8,806 nucleotides of DNA from Bacteroidota bacterium (lineage in GTDB: Bacteria; Bacteroidota; Bacteroidia; Sphingobacteriales; Sphingobacteriaceae), in the NCBI GenBank assembly GCA_013286985.1, contig JABDEQ010000080.1, forward strand, positions 1,831-10,636. The letters are read 5' to 3'. The translations under genes and the position numbers were made by a program. The notes below the pieces were generated by a model. The model saw only the letters and a list, made by a program, of their open reading frames with translations. It ran no database searches and had not been told where the DNA came from. Shown here piece by piece: positions 1-5,752 of the stretch (its first letter is position 1; each line of letters begins with the position of its first letter).

Positions 1-1
1 T

Positions 2-229
2 TATAGTACTGGTGCAACAAATAAAGATTTGGCCGATGACCTGCAATTAAAAGAATGGGAAAGCACCACTTCAGCATCGGAGGTTTTCATTAAAGTTGTG
101 AAATTGTATCAAAAGCGAACATGTAACGTTCGTTTTTATAGCAATAAGAAGCATGGGGTAAAATCGGGTTGGAGAATGACCCAAGCTAAGCTCTCGAATC
201 AAACTGTATATGATCATCATATTTACTAA
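2..229 (+). CDS. 3' end of an unrecognised protein (partial, cut by window edge)
   Basis: I do not recognise this reading frame. It is open from the first bases of the window to a TAA at 227-229, about 75 visible codons. A TTG at 29-31 could be read as a start, but codons upstream of it (Y-S-T-G-A-T-N-K-D) stay in frame without a stop, so it is more likely the tail of a longer gene. The visible part is hydrophilic and rich in Lys, Thr and Ser. It has no membrane segment or signal peptide, and two Cys/Trp-containing patches (KRTCNVRFYS and GVKSGWRMTQ). The last codons overlap an inverted repeat at 208-222. It lies 47 bases ahead of the toxin-antitoxin pair on the same strand. It could be a real C-terminus or a decayed fragment, and the sequence alone does not decide this. 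Confidence 0.35.
   Translation, partial: YSTGATNKDLADDLQLKEWESTTSASEVFIKVVKLYQKRTCNVRFYSNKKHGVKSGWRMTQAKLSNQTVYDHHIY
208..222. repeat. Short inverted repeat at the end of the first reading frame
   Basis: ATATGAT (208-214) and ATCATAT (216-222) are perfect reverse complements around a single C. The element covers the last codons of the upstream reading frame and lies about 55 bases before the antitoxin start. It is AT-rich and short and could be chance. It could also be an upstream operator half for the toxin-antitoxin promoter. Confidence 0.3.
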
Positions 230-239
230 CTGAATTTGG

Positions 240-272
240 TTTGGCTTTTGTTTAAACAAATATGTATTTTTG
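240..272 (+). promoter_or_regulatory. Candidate Bacteroidota-type promoter for the toxin-antitoxin operon
   Basis: TTTG at 240-243 and TATTTTTG at 265-272 match the -33 (TTTG) and -7 (TAnnTTTG) elements of the primary sigma factor of Bacteroidota, with a 21-bp spacer, within the usual range. The predicted transcription start is about 5-8 bases after 272, so it falls at or just before the ATG candidates at 277 and 286. The message would then have almost no leader. The region is AT-rich, so a chance match to the relaxed consensus is possible. Confidence 0.4.
247..260. promoter_or_regulatory. Perfect 14-bp palindrome, candidate autoregulatory operator
   Basis: TTTGTTTAAACAAA is its own reverse complement over all 14 bases. 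It lies entirely within the spacer between the candidate -33 and -7 elements and ends 16 bases before the antitoxin ATG. Toxin-antitoxin operons are commonly repressed by the antitoxin or the complex binding a palindrome at the promoter, so this is the natural operator candidate. The palindrome is read directly from the sequence; the binding function is inferred. Confidence 0.5.
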
Positions 273-276
273 AATT

Positions 277-489
277 ATGAGTACCATGACAATTGATATA
301 CTAAATCCGAAAGCGGCAAAGTTAATTAAGGACCTTGCTGACTTAAACCTGATTTCCATTCAAGATTCGTCAAAAAGTGGGTTTACTCATATTCTAAAAA
401 AGCTCCGTTCTAAGTCTAAATCGGCACCCTCACTTGAAGAAATTACAAGGGAAGTTGAGTTAGTGAGAACCAGGCGTTATGAGAAGTAA
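277..489 (+). CDS. Antitoxin-like small protein paired with the PIN toxin
   Basis: A 70-residue protein, probably the antitoxin that neutralises the PIN-domain RNase encoded directly after it. I see an N-terminal strand-helix segment (TIDILNPKAAKLIKDLADL, residues 5-23), a basic middle (KKLRSKSKS, about 41-49) and a charged C-terminal helix (SLEEITREVELVRTRRYEK, 52-70). I recall small proteins with this ILNPKA...SLEEIT.EVE..R..RY arrangement in front of PIN genes in Bacteroidota, usually left as hypothetical. No ribbon-helix-helix, AbrB or helix-turn-helix fold is obvious. The start could be ATG 277 or ATG 286 (giving MTIDILNPKA), and the latter looks more like the family start. The TAA at 487-489 lies inside the toxin gene, an 11-base overlap typical of translational coupling. 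The antitoxin role is inferred from position and size. Confidence 0.75.
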   Translation: MSTMTIDILNPKAAKLIKDLADLNLISIQDSSKSGFTHILKKLRSKSKSAPSLEEITREVELVRTRRYEK

Positions 490-886
490 GTCAAAACGAG
501 TTATCTTAGATACTAATCTTTGGATCAGTTTTTTAATTTCTAAAAACTATTCAAAACTCGACGATCTTCTTTTTTCAAAACAATGTATTTTGATATTCAG
601 TGCTGAATTGTTGGAAGAGTTTCTTGAAGTAGCCAACAGACCTAAATTTCGCAGGCTCTTTTCCGCTTCCGACATTGAGGACCTTATGGAAACCATTCAT
701 GAGTATGGCGACCTTATCAAGGTAACGACCAAGGTTGAGGAATGCAGGGACACCAGAGACAACTTCTTATTATCCCTTGCTCATGATGGTAAAGCGGATA
801 TCTTGCTAACAGGTGATGATGATTTGTTGGTCTTAAAGAAATATTATAAGACTACAATTATGACCATAGCTGAATTCTTAAAATAG
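479..886 (+). CDS. PIN-domain RNase, toxin of a type II toxin-antitoxin module
   Basis: A 135-residue single-domain protein of the PIN_3 kind (putative toxin component, PIN family). PIN toxins are Mg-dependent endoribonucleases that cut tRNA, rRNA or mRNA when free of antitoxin. The acidic active-site residues expected of the fold are all present: Asp11 in VILDTNLWISFL, a Glu around 43-47 in SAELLEEFLEV followed by the family's RPKF (54-57), Asp94 in RDTRDNFLLSLA, and the Asp cluster 113-115 in LLTGDDDLLVL. The length is normal for the family and no frameshift or lost catalytic residue is seen, so it is probably active. The ATG at 479 overlaps the antitoxin end and gives the usual short lead (residues 1-8) before the first strand. 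The target RNA cannot be inferred. Confidence 0.88.
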   Translation: MRSKSKRVILDTNLWISFLISKNYSKLDDLLFSKQCILIFSAELLEEFLEVANRPKFRRLFSASDIEDLMETIHEYGDLIKVTTKVEECRDTRDNFLLSLAHDGKADILLTGDDDLLVLKKYYKTTIMTIAEFLK

Positions 887-1073
887 CATACGCAAATGGC
901 TCACCAGCGAAATTAAAAAAGAATTCAGACTTCTGCCTAATCGTCGAAATCTCAAGGAAAGATCAAATCTACTATATGTAGTATATTTTCATCTTTGCTG
1001 AAGAGCCACAAGGGCGAAGAAATCGCTACTGATAACAAAATGCTCTTTATTCACCCCAAAGCCATTCCTAAAC

Positions 1074-1091
1074 AAAAAAAGCCTTGCAGGC
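1074..1091 (-). terminator. Candidate intrinsic terminator for the DUF5916 gene
   Basis: On the minus strand GCCT-GCA-AGGC (1091 down to 1081) forms a 4-bp GC-rich stem with a 3-base loop and is followed at once by seven T residues (1080-1074). It lies about 95 bases after the DUF5916 stop. The stem is short for an intrinsic terminator, but the T-tract placement is right for the minus strand only. The larger hairpin at 1107-1139 just upstream could assist. Confidence 0.45.
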
Positions 1092-1106
1092 ATGGGGGCT
1101 GAGCCC

Positions 1107-1139
1107 GGTCTCATCCCGATTGCTATCGGGACAGCGACC
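1107..1139. repeat. Two-tier inverted repeat with TCCCGAT/ATCGGGA core
   Basis: TCCCGAT (1114-1120) pairs perfectly with ATCGGGA (1125-1131) around a TGCT loop. Outside a small internal loop, GGTC (1107-1110) pairs with GACC (1136-1139). A neighbouring mini-palindrome GGGCT-G-AGCCC lies at 1096-1106. The core resembles a GC-rich palindrome that I recall recurring between genes in Sphingobacteriia genomes, but its copy number cannot be tested here. No T-tract follows it on either strand, so it is not an obvious terminator by itself. It may be a dispersed repeat or an mRNA 3'-end stabiliser. Confidence 0.55.
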
Positions 1140-1151
1140 CTCTGATTAACA
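1132..1151 (-). other. Short tRNA-Asn-like segment (anticodon loop to T-stem start)
   Basis: Read on the minus strand, 1151 to 1132 is TGTTAATCAGAGGGTCGCTG. This looks like the part of a bacterial tRNA-Asn from U33 and the GTT anticodon through the 3' anticodon stem and variable loop to the first bases of the T-stem. No matching 5' anticodon stem precedes it, and the T-loop is replaced by the TCCCGAT palindrome, so this is not a functional tRNA. The tRNA-Asn comparison rests on my memory of the family. It could be a relic of a tRNA-targeted integration site or chance. Confidence 0.3.
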
Positions 1152-1184
1152 ACATAATTTTATATGTTTCCAAGATCTTATCCT

Positions 1185-3644
1185 TTACGCCGATGCTTTT
1201 TTATGCTTCCGCAAACTCTGGTAGTCGATATAGTATAATATCTTCAGCGAAAAGTTATTGTTTTTGGGTACATGAAGTGTGTTCTCAAAATTGTTGATGT
1301 AGTTTTGACGGGCCTGGTCATTATCAATAAGTGATGAATTTTTCCAATCGAAGCTCAGTTCACTTCCCGGTGATATTTCCCACACATACAGCATATCGAT
1401 ATTCCAGTCGTTATAATCCATGTTATTATCGGTATTGAAATGCGACGATGTCAGCGGATCAAGTGTACCTGACTGGCCCAGGTCGTAATATTGCAACACA
1501 TACAATTTCGACCAGTAATGTCTCAATCTGAACGTCAGGCCCATCACATCGTTAAAGGTGTATTTGATATTGAAGATGTTTTCGATGGTTTGCACATTGC
1601 GTAGCGCAAATACAGGGTTGTTGCTTACACTGTCAACCGTGGCATAACCTGTATTGTTGATGCGCGGTGTATAAGAAAGATTTTGCCCGAATGAAAAATG
1701 GTCATTTACGCGCAGGTTATAAAACAGTACCACATCGTGTCCATAACCGCTGTGCGAATAAAATTTACGGTAAAAATAATTGCCTCCCCAGCTAAAACGG
1801 GCAGCTGGATTGTTGCTGTAATAGATGCCCGCGTTATTATTTTCGGGCGAAAGAAATACACGGCCTGCTACGCGCGGCTCATAAAAATCATTTGCCAGGC
1901 TATTGTGAGCAAAATTGAGCCCGATATAGGAAAAATCTTTCAGCTTAAAGTCGAACCCTAAAATTTGGTTAAACCGTTGATAGGTCGAGGGATTTTCCCT
2001 GCGCGAATAGTACAGGTTGCCAAATACATCCCATTGGGTGAACCATTTATTAGGCTTATAGTCGGCATATTGCATGTTAAGGTTGTGGTCGAAATAATTG
2101 TTGTTATTCAATATACCCAGGTCGTTGGGATTGTATTTATCATCTACATGGTCCTCCGTTAATATCCAGGTAAAATTGCCCGACGATCTTCCGCCCGCCC
2201 ACTCGTAACTGTAACCTGTTGTTGGTTTGGTGCCAGCGCCATACAAATTGCTCATTAACCCAAAACCGCGCAGGGTATAGGTATTAGCTTTGTTATTATA
2301 AAGATTGAACACTACGCCGCCCACATCGGCAGAATAATCTTTTCCAAAACGATCTGCATTGGTATTGATCAGCGTTACCGACGAATTGTTGGCCAGGTTT
2401 TGGTCGAGAACCAGGATGTTGTAATTGACATAGGGCGATGTTTGAAACCGCCGTGTATGACCCAGACTATCCTGGATAATGGCATCTGTAGGCTCGGTTA
2501 TGGCATTGAATAAACCGATGCCCAGGCCACCGGCTGTCCTCCCGGTTATTTTAAAAGCATTTAATAACTTGGTTTCGGTTGGGTTACTGATCACCTGTTC
2601 GCCGGGCTTCAGGTTGTCATAGGCTGCATCATAATTTAACGGCTGTCCGCCTACCCTTCGCGAATAAAAAATATTCCCCTTATTGAACAGTTCTGTCCCC
2701 TCCGTAAAAAATGGCCTGTTGTCGACATATTTAACCTCAAAAGGTGTAAGGTTTAATACCTTATTATCCGATTGTACTTGCCCAAAATCGGGCACCAGCG
2801 TCAGGTCGAGTGTAAAGCTTTCGTTAATCCCGTATTTAACATCCATGCCGCCATCAAATTGGGCGCTGGTATTTTTAAGCCCCGGCGTATTATAGGGATA
2901 ATGATTAATGTCGGCAGAAATGTAGGGGTAAAACGCCAGGCGTACAGGCGGTGTAATGTTTTGTATGCCATGCAATTCGCCCTCTTGGTTCACAAAACCA
3001 TTCTTTTTGGGGTCCACCTCATTCCAAAACAATTCCTTTTGTTCATATTGCCGGCGGCGCACCAGCTGCAGGCCCCATAGCTGCACATCTTTTTTAGCAA
3101 AGCGCAACGCTGAGTATGGGATCTTGAGCTCGGCTGTCCAACCATGCTCGTCAATGTGTGCTTTGCTTAACCATACGGCGTTCCAGGTTGGGTCTTCCGT
3201 ATTGCCGTTAGGGTTTGGAGCGTATTTGGCATCAAACTGAACACCGGCCGCAGTAACGTAAAAGCCCACGGCGTTTATGCCATCGTGGTAGGTATCCAAT
3301 ACAACACCCACAAAATCGGATGTGCCTACGTTATCGCGATTTACTAACTCATGAGCTACTTTTTTTGCCGATGTTTCATACATGCGTGCGCCTATGTAAA
3401 TCGCATTGTCATCATACAATATTTTTACTTCCGTCCGGTTTTCCTGTGTTTCGTGCCGGCCGGCAACAGGACTAAACTCAATAAAATCAGTGGCTACAGG
3501 TGCATTTTTCCAGGCCTCATCATCCAGCAGGCCGTCAATTTTAGGCGGCGTGGTAGTTTTTATGGCAACCGTTTTTTTGACCTGGTCTTGGGCAAAAACA
3601 AGGCAGGTTATAAAAGAAAAAAACAGAAGAAAGGTAAATCTCAT
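1185..3644 (-). CDS. Exported CBM9-like / DUF5916 domain protein
   Basis: From the ATG at 3642-3644 the product is 819 residues. That start gives a clean signal peptide (MRFTFLLFFSFITCLVFA, cleaved near A18/Q19). The in-frame ATG at 3663-3665 or TTG at 3678-3680 would add 7 or 12 residues in front of the hydrophobic core. Residues about 33-200 form a DOMON/CBM9-like sandwich: PKIDGLLDDEAW (34-45) is the hallmark opening and GWTAELKIPYSALRF (168-182) its usual closing. The remaining 600 residues are DUF5916, with conserved VPDFGQVQSD (284-293) and PFFTEGTELF (311-320), then many alternating Tyr/Asn-rich strands that suggest an outer-membrane barrel or large beta structure. Ligand and reaction are unknown; carbohydrate binding is inferred only from the CBM9-like domain. 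The gene follows the SusCD pair on the same strand after about 500 bp, so it is probably a separate transcription unit. No frameshift is seen. Confidence 0.85.
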   Translation of the reverse strand: MRFTFLLFFSFITCLVFAQDQVKKTVAIKTTTPPKIDGLLDDEAWKNAPVATDFIEFSPVAGRHETQENRTEVKILYDDNAIYIGARMYETSAKKVAHELVNRDNVGTSDFVGVVLDTYHDGINAVGFYVTAAGVQFDAKYAPNPNGNTEDPTWNAVWLSKAHIDEHGWTAELKIPYSALRFAKKDVQLWGLQLVRRRQYEQKELFWNEVDPKKNGFVNQEGELHGIQNITPPVRLAFYPYISADINHYPYNTPGLKNTSAQFDGGMDVKYGINESFTLDLTLVPDFGQVQSDNKVLNLTPFEVKYVDNRPFFTEGTELFNKGNIFYSRRVGGQPLNYDAAYDNLKPGEQVISNPTETKLLNAFKITGRTAGGLGIGLFNAITEPTDAIIQDSLGHTRRFQTSPYVNYNILVLDQNLANNSSVTLINTNADRFGKDYSADVGGVVFNLYNNKANTYTLRGFGLMSNLYGAGTKPTTGYSYEWAGGRSSGNFTWILTEDHVDDKYNPNDLGILNNNNYFDHNLNMQYADYKPNKWFTQWDVFGNLYYSRRENPSTYQRFNQILGFDFKLKDFSYIGLNFAHNSLANDFYEPRVAGRVFLSPENNNAGIYYSNNPAARFSWGGNYFYRKFYSHSGYGHDVVLFYNLRVNDHFSFGQNLSYTPRINNTGYATVDSVSNNPVFALRNVQTIENIFNIKYTFNDVMGLTFRLRHYWSKLYVLQYYDLGQSGTLDPLTSSHFNTDNNMDYNDWNIDMLYVWEISPGSELSFDWKNSSLIDNDQARQNYINNFENTLHVPKNNNFSLKILYYIDYQSLRKHKKASA

Positions 3645-3952
3645 TCTTATGGCAAACAATGTCATACCTATAAGATGCAATCTGCAACAACAGTGTTACA
3701 CATTGCGTGTTAAATTTTGGTTAAAAATGGGACGACGATATATTAACACCACAGGATAAAGGTTTTTAGCTATATTGGATTATCAAATGTAAGAAACATC
3801 CTGGATTTTAGAAGAGATTCATACCTCCGATTAGTATGGAATATTTTCAGTGGGTGGTAGCTGTTTTAATCGCACTGCTAAGGTAAGTCTTAAAATAACG
3901 GGCTTTGCTCCTGATGGTGTGCAGAATTCGAACCAATTGATAGAAAATATAA

Positions 3953-3988
3953 GAACCGTATCCGGAATTTCTATTTAGGATATGGTTC
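3953..3988. repeat. Stem-loop with 11-bp arms
   Basis: GAACCGTATCC (3953-3963) pairs with GGATATGGTTC (3978-3988) over 11 positions, with ten Watson-Crick pairs and one G-T pair, around a 14-base AT-rich loop. There is no T-tract on either side, so an ordinary terminator is unlikely. A dyad operator, a structured RNA segment or a remnant of a mobile-element end are possible. It lies between susD and the DUF5916 gene. Confidence 0.5.
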
Positions 3989-4030
3989 AAATCATAAGAC
4001 CTTCGCGGTTGTAATATATATAGCTGATAA

Positions 4031-4052
4031 TCAATAATTTATAAATTATTGA
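4031..4052. repeat. Perfect 22-bp AT-rich palindrome
   Basis: The half TCAATAATTTA (4031-4041) is followed directly by its exact reverse complement TAAATTATTGA (4042-4052), with no spacer and no mismatch. It lies about 96 bases beyond the susD stop on the downstream side. With no unpaired loop it is more like a protein-binding dyad than a classic terminator, although in RNA it could fold with a short loop at the 3' end of the susCD message. Confidence 0.6.
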
Positions 4053-4147
4053 AATCCTTGCCGACCATTGAAAGATATAAATAATTTGCTGAGAGTCTAA
4101 ATAAAAATACACCTGTGTTCCATAAATCTGTATACAATCACGCCATA

Positions 4148-5746
4148 TTACTTATCCCACCAAACGCGGCTTGTTAAAACATCGCCACCAGGCAAACGGG
4201 CAACGGCAGCTTTGTAGTTGACGGGGTTGGTTAATATTTCTGTCGATAGGTAAATCATTCGCCGGGGTATAGTACCCATTGTTACGTTTCCGGGGTAATT
4301 TATGGCAGTAAGCGCCGGGTACCCCGATCTTTTCCAGTTGAACCAGTTTTCAATAAAGTTAAAGGTTGTTCCGGTAGCTATCCAGTATTGCGTGTTGATC
4401 ATCTGCAATGAATTATCCACAGTCGACACATCCAATGGGTTCGCGTTTAAATAACTGCTTATAGAAGCCGGACTTATACTGGTTTGTGCATCCAATTGAG
4501 TAAACGACTGCAATGCCCCGGTTACACCGTTAGCATAATGCTGCTGAGCTGTACCTTGAATATTCCAGCCACGTACCTTTGCTTCGGCCAGTAAAAGCTC
4601 CGTTTCTGCATAAGTAAACACCAGGATAGATCCACCTAATTTAAGATATACGTTGGTTCGCGGTCTGGAGTAGTTCCCTAATGCCGCATAATCGGCCCCG
4701 GTACCTGTCCCCCCGGGATAGCCGGGAGATTTGCTGATGTCTGTGGCTCCGCCTAAAAGATCATAACCATTTGGCATGCCCCGTTGCAACGATGAATCCG
4801 GGTTGCCCGAAAGTGTTTCATTGCCATTATTAGCTAAACCCGGCGCCGGGATCTCCCCAATCACGCTAAGTCGGGGGTCTTGTGTTTGTCTTAAATAGTC
4901 AATCAGCGTTTTACTCCATCGTACCTGTTCGTAGTCGGTAAGTGTTCTCATCGCTATTGAGGTGCCGTTTTGACTGGCCGAGTTGGTGGCATCGGTTTGT
5001 ACTATCGCATTATCGCTGATATCATTAAAAGTGCCGCCGGCAGCAGCTTTTTCAGCCCATTTTTCTGCGGTAACCGGGTCAATCTTGGTAAGCCGCATGG
5101 CTACCCGCAGCATTAATGAGTAACCAAGTTTTTTCCAGCGTGTTATATCGCCATTATAAAAAAGATCGGCAGTTGGTTTGAATCCGTTAACATCCAGTTT
5201 GGAAATTGCATTGTCGAGGCTGGTTAACATGGCATTATAAATACTTTGCTGTGTGTCATAAACCGGATATTTAATGCCTTGTTGTGCCATATCAGCCTGC
5301 GAATAAGGGCAATCGCCGTACATGTCTGTAGTTCGCTGTAAAATTAACACAAACATGATATTGCCGATATTGATCAAATTGGAATATGCCGCCGAATCTT
5401 TTTGGATACATAGCTGCTGCATTTCTCTTATACTGCCGGCTTCTGTATAACCTTGCGTGAATATGGCTCCCTGATAATCAGTAAAATTGCCTTCATTAAT
5501 ATATTTATCGCCGTTATTGTAATAATAATAAGTTGATGCCAATACCTGCATCATGGTGCTTTCATAAACCAATTGATAATATCCGGTATTTGCATAATTC
5601 AGCTGCACTGTTGAAAGCAGGTTATTAGGGTCAAAATTAGTAACCGTTGATTTTGAAGGATCGGTGTTGATGTTGTTCAACTGCGTTTTAGTACAGCCGG
5701 TAAATAAAATTATGGCAGCAAGTATGGTCAAAAAAGTTTTCTTCAT
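4148..5746 (-). CDS. susD-like: SusD/RagB-family nutrient-binding outer-membrane lipoprotein (SusD-like_2)
   Basis: A 532-residue surface lipoprotein that acts as the hinged lid over its SusC partner, capturing the nutrient before import. A lipoprotein signal (MKKTFLTILAAIILFTGC) puts the lipidated Cys at 18. The -3 residue is Phe, slightly off the usual lipobox, and no acidic export signal follows the Cys. Hallmarks of the SusD-like_2 branch follow in order: INTDPSKST (26-34), the DMYGDCPYSQ motif (141-150), NGDITRWKKLGYSLMLRVAMRL (198-219, a tetratricopeptide-type helix), ETELLLAEAKVRGW (381-394), WFNWKRSGYPAL (468-479) and a terminal TSRVWWDK (525-532). The length is normal and the protein is intact. 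The start ATG is only 6 bases after the susC stop, so the two are co-transcribed and probably translationally coupled. The ligand is not evident. No strong terminator follows; a weak short hairpin with a T-rich tail lies near 4100-4116 on the minus strand. Confidence 0.93.
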   Translation of the reverse strand: MKKTFLTILAAIILFTGCTKTQLNNINTDPSKSTVTNFDPNNLLSTVQLNYANTGYYQLVYESTMMQVLASTYYYYNNGDKYINEGNFTDYQGAIFTQGYTEAGSIREMQQLCIQKDSAAYSNLINIGNIMFVLILQRTTDMYGDCPYSQADMAQQGIKYPVYDTQQSIYNAMLTSLDNAISKLDVNGFKPTADLFYNGDITRWKKLGYSLMLRVAMRLTKIDPVTAEKWAEKAAAGGTFNDISDNAIVQTDATNSASQNGTSIAMRTLTDYEQVRWSKTLIDYLRQTQDPRLSVIGEIPAPGLANNGNETLSGNPDSSLQRGMPNGYDLLGGATDISKSPGYPGGTGTGADYAALGNYSRPRTNVYLKLGGSILVFTYAETELLLAEAKVRGWNIQGTAQQHYANGVTGALQSFTQLDAQTSISPASISSYLNANPLDVSTVDNSLQMINTQYWIATGTTFNFIENWFNWKRSGYPALTAINYPGNVTMGTIPRRMIYLSTEILTNPVNYKAAVARLPGGDVLTSRVWWDK

Positions 5747-5752
5747 CTCACA

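Larger units (their letters stand above)
887..1184. other. Convergent intergenic region without a supported gene
   Basis: About 300 bases lie between the stop of the plus-strand PIN gene and the stop of the minus-strand DUF5916 gene. The left half is AT-rich and includes a weak hairpin (TACTA 970-974 pairing with TAGTA 979-983). A short open stretch of about 35 codons after the PIN stop (starting near 884) has no start codon and no recognisable motif. The right half is GC-richer and holds the terminator candidate, the two-tier hairpin and the tRNA-like segment listed separately. I see no plus-strand terminator with a T-tract directly after the PIN gene. Confidence 0.6.
3645..4147. other. AT-rich spacer between susD and the DUF5916 gene, no supported gene
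   Basis: About 500 bases with no frame I can defend as a gene. It holds two strong inverted repeats, listed separately. On the minus strand TACATTTG (3791-3784) fits the -7 consensus TAnnTTTG and could be a promoter of the DUF5916 gene with a leader of about 130 bases, but no TTTG is found at the -33 distance. TAACAC occurs twice on the minus strand, 14 bases apart (3712-3707 and 3698-3693), just upstream of that gene. Short plus-strand open stretches (a 16-codon hydrophobic ORF from ATG 3836, and unstarted frames over about 3832-3977 and 3914-4038) are noted as possible gene remnants. Confidence 0.55.

Noticed and set aside
29..229. A complete 66-residue gene starting at TTG 29
   Set aside because: The frame remains open upstream to the window edge and no start signal is visible, so it is treated as a partial 3' end.
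1074..1151. An intact tRNA gene on the minus strand
   Set aside because: There is no 5' half, no paired anticodon stem and no T-loop; only a short stretch resembles tRNA-Asn.
3645..3680. TTG 3678-3680 or ATG 3663-3665 as the start of the DUF5916 gene
   Set aside because: Both place extra residues before the signal-peptide core; ATG 3642-3644 gives a normal n-region of Met-Arg followed by the hydrophobic stretch.
1698..3759. Several plus-strand open frames of 65-120 codons opposite the DUF5916 gene
   Set aside because: They are antisense shadows of a well-supported conserved gene, overlap one another and show no protein-family motifs.
3784..3791. Minus-strand TACATTTG as a firm promoter of the DUF5916 gene
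   Set aside because: It fits the -7 consensus, but no TTTG lies at the -33 distance, and such matches are frequent in AT-rich DNA; only mentioned within the spacer entry.
3984..3993. GGTTCAAATC resembling a tRNA T-arm
   Set aside because: The flanking bases do not form the 5-bp T-stem and no cloverleaf can be built; it is part of the 3953-3988 stem-loop.
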